A model generated the notes under the pieces. It did no database searches and was not told the DNA's origin. It saw only the letters and a program-made list of their open reading frames with translations. The position numbers and the translations under genes are program-made. From contig JAKSTS010000062.1 in NCBI GenBank assembly GCA_024402455.1, positions 1 through 10,300 of the forward strand: a stretch of 10,300 nucleotides of DNA, read 5' to 3'. Positions 5,938-10,300 of this stretch are shown in pieces (the stretch's first letter is position 1; every line of letters begins with the position of its first letter). This DNA comes from Treponemataceae bacterium. GTDB lineage: Bacteria > Spirochaetota > Spirochaetia > Treponematales > Treponemataceae.

Positions 5938-8646
5938 ATGACAGGCAATGAAATGGAATTTGATTCTGTATTTTTAGATTTAATACTGCAAAAAATGCCG
6001 GGACATGTGCTTTTATTTAAAGATGACCCGAAACACATGCCTGTTTTTGACATAAATGACAGTCTGCTTGAAAAATTGAAATATGAACGGAAAAATTTTC
6101 TAAAGGATTTTGGTCGTTCAAGTTTCAGCCTTTTTAGCGAAGATTCTCTTATTGAAATAAAAAGAACTTTTGAAAAAGCCTCAGAAGAAGAAAATGTCTC
6201 AAGCATAGAAATTCAATTAAAAACAAGCGATGAGCAGTATTTTTGGTTTAGCTGCCGTTTGAGCCTTTTGCCGGATTTTCAAAAAGAAACTTTAATACTT
6301 GCTGTTTGTGAAGACATAAATGAATTAAAAGAAAAACAGGCACAGGTTGAAGAAAAAACATATTTAATCTCAAAAACCAAAGTTGAATTGATTCAAGAAC
6401 TTGAATATGAACGGTTTTTAAAACAGATTACAAATGAACTTTACGAAAACTTTTTTGAAGCAGATTTGACAAATAATAAGCTGCTAAGCTCAAATTCAAG
6501 AAATTCAACGGAAAGCAAAGCCGGCGAAGTTTACGATGTTTTCATCAAAAAATTAATTCAAACTGAAATATGTGCAGATTCCAGAAAAGAATGTTTAAAA
6601 ACATATTCAAGGGAACATCTTATAAGTGAATATAAAAAAGGCAACATGCAGATTTCAATGCAGTGTCTTGCAACAGATAATAACGGTGAATCGTGTTATT
6701 GGCTTGAAATAAACTGCCGTGTTTTTATGCACCCTGCAACAAATACTTTAAGATGTGTTGTTTACAGCCGCAATATTGATAAAGCAAAACGCCAGGAAAT
6801 CGGTCTGCTTGAAAAAGCACAGCAGGATTCTCTGACAATGCTTTTTAACAAGCGCACCGTAGAAACTTTAATAGAAGATGTATTTAAATCTTCTGCCAAA
6901 AACTCAAAGCATGCACTTATAATGCTTGACCTTGATAATTTCAAAAAGGTCAATGATTCGTTGGGACATGTTTTTGGTGACAAAGTTCTGGTCGAATTCA
7001 GCCAGGAGATGCGCAAATCTTTTAGAGAAGGGGACATCCTCGGTCGAATTGGCGGCGATGAATTTGTCATTCTTGTAAAAAATTACGGACATATTGATAC
7101 ACTCAAAAAACGTGTTCTTGAGCTGTGTTCAAGGCTTGTAAAAACATATGACGGACGACTTGAAAAATATTCGGTTTCTGCAAGTGTCGGTGTAGCGCTT
7201 TATCCTGAAAACGGCAGAACTTATAAAGAATTGCAGAGCAAAGCAGACAATGCGCTTTATTTTTCAAAAGGACACGGCAAGAATACATTCACATTCTTTT
7301 CAAATGAGCTGAATTATATCAATTCATATTTGTTCCATGAACGCGATATTGATGTGCTTATAAATTCGTCAACAGACGGAATCGGCAAATATGCTTTTGA
7401 CGATAAACTTTCGATTTTATATTACAACAGCAAATTATTGAATCTTTTTGGTTTTGACGACAGGGGACTTGAGCAGGAACAGCTTTCTAATACGCTTGAA
7501 TATGTTCATAAAGACGACAGAACAACTTTTCTGCATGTTTTAAACGAAGCCTTGTTGCATAAAAGCATTTTTTCTCACACATATCGCATCGTTAACCAGC
7601 GGGACGGACACCTTGTGCATGTGCGTGTAAAAGGCATGTTTACAGAAGAACTGCATAATAATGCATTGCCTGTTTTTTATCTGCTTTATACAGATGTTTC
7701 GGATCTTGCAAGACAAAATGAAATTATTTCAATGCAGCAGAAAGAAATTTCTATTGTAAACGACATGACCGATGACCTTATTTATGAATATGATATGACA
7801 ACCGGGCATTTTTCAATGCTTGGCAATGAATATGCAGATTTAACAAAAGGCATTGTGCAGAGTGCAAGTGCTTTCATTCATTTTGTTCAGCCGGACGATT
7901 TGCGCGAGTACAACCAGAATATAATTTTTAATCTGTTTAAGCAGCCAAAAGATTTGTTTGTCAATGAAGTTATGCTGCATCATAACGAAAAAGGCGAATT
8001 GCCTGTTGTCGTTTATGGAAAACATGTCGTAAACCAGGACGGAACAAACGAAAAAATTATTGGAAAAATTGCAAGCAGGGAAGCTGAAGTAAAAGCAAAG
8101 CAGGAACTGGCTTTGACAAAGCGATTGATGGCAAGTCTTAATAATATTTCAACGCTTCTTATTTCATCTGAGCTTGGTTCTTTTGATGAACGTCTTTCAA
8201 GAACACTGGCAGTCATTGCGTCTGCATTGGATATTGATGCTGTTTCAATCTGGCAGATTGATTATGACGATGATAACGAGCGCTATTCGGTTATGCTTTA
8301 TCAATGGCTTGATTCAGACATGCCCAAAAACAACAGTACTGTACGCTTAATAGAAAAAATCTACAGAGAAGAATACGAAAGATGGTTTGAATCAATGTGC
8401 AAGAACAAACCGTTTTCTATTGGAATTGGCACATCTAAAGTCGATAAAGAATTTCTGCAGCGACAAGGGTTGTTCTCTCTTTATTCTCTGCCAATTCATA
8501 TAGACGGAACTCTCTGGGGTTATCTTGAGCTTGGTGATGCAAAAGAATTGAGTGTATTCAATGAACAGCAGGTAAGCCTTTTGAAAATGTATGCACAGCT
8601 TATAACATTAAGCATACAGGAACGAATAAAACTAAAGGAAAGATAA
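5938..8646 (+). CDS. Diguanylate cyclase, PAS-PAS-GGDEF-PAS-PAS-GAF
   Basis: This makes the second messenger c-di-GMP from two GTP. The 902-aa protein has no membrane segment and is cytoplasmic. The order is: PAS (about 8-130), a coiled-coil linker (about 126-165), a second PAS-like region (about 150-285), GGDEF (about 290-452), PAS (about 468-595), PAS (about 609-720) and GAF (about 730-895). The GGDEF domain begins at DSLTMLFNKR. Its active-site loop RIGGDEF is intact (G372-F376), and the inhibitory I-site RxxD is present as REGD (363-366), five residues before the signature, so an active and feedback-inhibited enzyme is expected. There is no EAL or HD-GYP domain. Sensors on both sides of the catalytic domain, and a GAF at the very end without a second output, are unusual. 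The PAS calls are by layout and are less certain than GGDEF and GAF. Which ligands it senses cannot be read from the sequence. Confidence 0.93.
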   Translation: MTGNEMEFDSVFLDLILQKMPGHVLLFKDDPKHMPVFDINDSLLEKLKYERKNFLKDFGRSSFSLFSEDSLIEIKRTFEKASEEENVSSIEIQLKTSDEQYFWFSCRLSLLPDFQKETLILAVCEDINELKEKQAQVEEKTYLISKTKVELIQELEYERFLKQITNELYENFFEADLTNNKLLSSNSRNSTESKAGEVYDVFIKKLIQTEICADSRKECLKTYSREHLISEYKKGNMQISMQCLATDNNGESCYWLEINCRVFMHPATNTLRCVVYSRNIDKAKRQEIGLLEKAQQDSLTMLFNKRTVETLIEDVFKSSAKNSKHALIMLDLDNFKKVNDSLGHVFGDKVLVEFSQEMRKSFREGDILGRIGGDEFVILVKNYGHIDTLKKRVLELCSRLVKTYDGRLEKYSVSASVGVALYPENGRTYKELQSKADNALYFSKGHGKNTFTFFSNELNYINSYLFHERDIDVLINSSTDGIGKYAFDDKLSILYYNSKLLNLFGFDDRGLEQEQLSNTLEYVHKDDRTTFLHVLNEALLHKSIFSHTYRIVNQRDGHLVHVRVKGMFTEELHNNALPVFYLLYTDVSDLARQNEIISMQQKEISIVNDMTDDLIYEYDMTTGHFSMLGNEYADLTKGIVQSASAFIHFVQPDDLREYNQNIIFNLFKQPKDLFVNEVMLHHNEKGELPVVVYGKHVVNQDGTNEKIIGKIASREAEVKAKQELALTKRLMASLNNISTLLISSELGSFDERLSRTLAVIASALDIDAVSIWQIDYDDDNERYSVMLYQWLDSDMPKNNSTVRLIEKIYREEYERWFESMCKNKPFSIGIGTSKVDKEFLQRQGLFSLYSLPIHIDGTLWGYLELGDAKELSVFNEQQVSLLKMYAQLITLSIQERIKLKER

Positions 8647-8699
8647 TCTTTTGATTTTTTGGTTTTATTCATAATTTTATAAGATATTCTGCAAAGATT

Positions 8700-8724
8700 C
8701 CGGTTTGCAAAAAGCGCAAACCGG
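8700..8724. terminator. Hairpin between convergent genes, possible weak terminator
   Basis: CCGGTTTGC (8700-8708) and GCAAACCGG (8716-8724) form a 9-bp stem with a 7-base loop, 54 bp after the diguanylate cyclase stop and ahead of the convergent DUF1963 gene. Only three T follow on the plus strand, so termination would be weak. Confidence 0.5.
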
Positions 8725-8756
8725 TTTAACCTGCTGGAGTTTCCAGACACTTGCTT

Positions 8757-9680
8757 TTAATAGCAGTCCCAGTTGAACAGAACTTTTGAAAAATCACATG
8801 TTTTTAATGCCTGGCTGTTTATCAAAAAGTTGCCGATTCCCATGTCGCCCCACATGATGTAATTTGAATTTGCAAAAGAATTCATCTTCAAAAGCACTGT
8901 GTCAAAATATTTAGCGTCATCTTCGCTTAGATTTTCTCTTGGGTCAGATTGTGTAAAAGACGGATATCCTAAAACAGACGAAGTTTCTTTGCAAAGCGAT
9001 TCATGCAGTTTTTCCTTCAAAGAGTCATCGTCGCAAAGATTTTTATCAAGTCCTGCATCTGCAATTGTTTTTTCAAGAATGCTTGAATAATCATAGTCAG
9101 ATGGATCAATAAAAGCCTGTTCTTTTTTCAGCTTGAATGCACATTCTTTTAAAACCGGCGTTGAGTCGTTGTCAAAGCCGGGTATCATTCCAAGTTCTTT
9201 AACCTTTTCAACCGAAACAGAATCGTTTATGTCTTCATGAAAAACAACCCGAAAATCTTTCTGGTTTGTTTCGTCATCAAAGTCCATGCCCATATAGTCT
9301 GAATTTGCAGCAATAAAAAACTGCAGCATGCCTTTTTTAGGAAGCAGTTCATCGTTTAATGCTTCTTTTGAAAAATTAATTTGCGCTAAAAGCTGCATTT
9401 TTTCTCCGCTTTCATTTACAGGATATTCTTTTGCAAAATCCCAGTAAGGATAGCCGCCGAATTTGCTGTCGAATATTGAAGGCACTTTGTTTTCTTCAAT
9501 TTCAATTGCGTACTGTTTTTTTTCAGTTTTTTCCTTTATCAGATTTATGATTTTTTCAATTTCTTCTGGTTTTGCTGTTGAAGCAACCTCTTGTGTTTTG
9601 ACCGGCTGTTTCTTTTTTGAAGCAGCTTTTAAATATAAGAAAAAACAAAAAACTGCTGCTGCAATTATTATAATAATCAT
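8757..9680 (-). CDS. Membrane-anchored DUF1963 (YwqG-like) protein
   Basis: This 307-aa protein starts with a hydrophobic segment (about residues 1-18, MIIIIIAAAVFCFFLYLK) followed by KAASKKK, which fits a single N-terminal membrane anchor with the rest on the cytoplasmic side. A charged linker (about 25-60) leads to a DUF1963 domain with the family signatures GGYPYWD (75-81), LLAQINF (96-102), LPKKGMLQFF (112-121), and near the end GYPSFTQSDPR. The family, known from Bacillus YwqG, has a solved structure but no clear function. The ATG at 9680 is chosen because CAGGAGAG stands 4 bases upstream and the anchor then begins at residue 1. A longer reading to 9809 would overlap the neighbouring gene by 89 bp. 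The gene lies 40 bp after the Dabb gene and is likely co-transcribed with it. Confidence 0.85.
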   Translation of the reverse strand: MIIIIIAAAVFCFFLYLKAASKKKQPVKTQEVASTAKPEEIEKIINLIKEKTEKKQYAIEIEENKVPSIFDSKFGGYPYWDFAKEYPVNESGEKMQLLAQINFSKEALNDELLPKKGMLQFFIAANSDYMGMDFDDETNQKDFRVVFHEDINDSVSVEKVKELGMIPGFDNDSTPVLKECAFKLKKEQAFIDPSDYDYSSILEKTIADAGLDKNLCDDDSLKEKLHESLCKETSSVLGYPSFTQSDPRENLSEDDAKYFDTVLLKMNSFANSNYIMWGDMGIGNFLINSQALKTCDFSKVLFNWDCY

Positions 9681-9683
9681 AAA

Positions 9684-9691
9684 ACTCTCCT
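9684..9691 (-). promoter_or_regulatory. Ribosome binding site that fixes the DUF1963 start
   Basis: On the minus strand a CAGGAGAG tract sits just before TTTT and the ATG at 9680. It excludes the upstream in-frame start at 9809, which lacks such a signal and lies inside the Dabb gene. Confidence 0.8.
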
Positions 9692-9720
9692 GAAAAAAGA
9701 TTGCTGTTTTGGTGCAGAAA

Positions 9721-10023
9721 TTAAAGTTCAAAATCGAGGCATGTTCTGGCTGCTGTAAAAGGCCGGACCTTGCTGTCTGCAACTGCAACATGCAGAGGGT
9801 GTTTTGCATATCCGCTCAATGCTTCTGCATTTTCAAATGTGCTGTCGAGCATCAAATCTGCATTTGAAGAGTCAAGCCGGCCGGAAATGTTTACTTTTAT
9901 ATCAACAAGTCCTGGAATTTTTCCTTTAAGGTCTTCAAGTCCGTTTTTAATTCCTGTTTTTACTTCTGTTTTTTGAGCTTCTGGCATGTCTTTTAATGTC
10001 CATAAAATAATGTGCTTAACCAT
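9721..10023 (-). CDS. Dabb (stress-responsive alpha/beta barrel) domain protein
   Basis: This 100-aa protein consists of a single Dabb domain, a small dimeric ferredoxin-like alpha/beta barrel found in stress-induced plant proteins and many bacterial proteins of unknown role. The family pattern is clear: MVKHIILWTLKD at the start with the conserved His4, IPGLVDIKVNISG (37-49), a DLMLDSTFENAEALSGYAKHP-type segment (about 56-76) and HPLHVAVADSKVRPF (75-89). AAGGAG stands 5 bases before the ATG. It precedes the DUF1963 gene by 40 bp on the same strand. No substrate can be inferred. Confidence 0.88.
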   Translation of the reverse strand: MVKHIILWTLKDMPEAQKTEVKTGIKNGLEDLKGKIPGLVDIKVNISGRLDSSNADLMLDSTFENAEALSGYAKHPLHVAVADSKVRPFTAARTCLDFEL

Positions 10024-10144
10024 AAATTTCTCCTTTTAAAACTTGCTGGTGGCGAACCATGAATAGTGCAAATTAAAATTTATAAATGCATTGCATAGAT
10101 TATGCAGTTTAATTTGTGTCTGCTGCAAAAAGCAAAAGTGCATA

Positions 10145-10300
10145 TTAAAATTTAACGACTTTTGGTGCAGCCTGAAAACTTGAGAAAGTTGCCGTTGCAT
10201 TTTTAAAATAGAGCACTTCTGTGTTTCCGTCGTTTTCATTGTACATGTTGCGAAGTTCCGGGTAATTGTCGAGCATGTGCTTCTTTGGTTCAATGCGGTC
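10145..10300 (-). CDS. C-terminal end of an unrecognised gene (partial)
   Basis: The frame is open from the window edge to a TAA at 10145-10147 and encodes the last 51 residues. These include DRIEPKKHMLDNYPELRNMY and a final QAAPKVVKF. Codon use looks like the neighbouring genes, and no other frame gives a better reading here. I do not recognise the family. It lies 121 bp upstream of the Dabb gene on the same strand, so it could share its transcript. Confidence 0.65.
   Translation of the reverse strand, partial: DRIEPKKHMLDNYPELRNMYNENDGNTEVLYFKNATATFSSFQAAPKVVKF

Noticed and set aside
10036..10293. Minus-strand 85-codon frame at the right edge
   Set aside because: It overlaps the open partial frame ending at 10145 in another register, has low-complexity composition and no ribosome binding site.

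Overview
The window looks like part of the chromosome of a gut- or rumen-type spirochaete of the genus Treponema. This is an inference. It rests on an EarP/EF-P arginine-rhamnosylation pair, a secreted GH16 lichenase typical of polysaccharide-using gut bacteria, a large multi-sensor diguanylate cyclase, moderately low G+C and strong AGGAG-type ribosome binding sites. The genetic code is standard: TGG encodes Trp, and TAA, TAG and TGA all end genes here.

Layout. (1) Bases 1-1014, + strand: the tail of an upstream gene, then a glycosyltransferase-like protein with a DID motif. (2) Bases 1035-2842: two hairpins, one of them a clear minus-strand terminator, then the minus-strand operon earP-efp. 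EF-P has Arg at position 32, the residue EarP rhamnosylates, so the pair looks functional. (3) Bases 2843-3169: a divergent intergenic region with a 14-bp perfect inverted repeat and a possible dispersed repeat. (4) Bases 3170-3901: a secreted GH16 lichenase that is complete in one frame except for a single in-frame TGA at a position where relatives carry Arg; a strong terminator follows. (5) Bases 4153-5616: two 39-bp, near-identical direct repeats, each an imperfect or perfect hairpin, bracketing one AT-rich AAA+ ATPase/DUF4143 gene. A regular array of four TTTTGAAAATA half-sites lies just upstream of that gene. (6) Bases 5651-8646: a candidate promoter, a long leader and a 902-aa cytoplasmic PAS-PAS-GGDEF-PAS-PAS-GAF diguanylate cyclase with intact active and inhibitory sites. 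(7) Bases 8757-10300, minus strand: the 3' end of an unrecognised gene, a Dabb-domain protein and a membrane-anchored DUF1963 (YwqG-like) protein.

The genes do not form one pathway. EarP and EF-P act together in translation of polyproline stretches. The lichenase and the diguanylate cyclase reflect diet and signalling. The ATPase cassette between direct repeats looks like an accessory insertion, and the operator-like array next to it is the least explained structure in the window.
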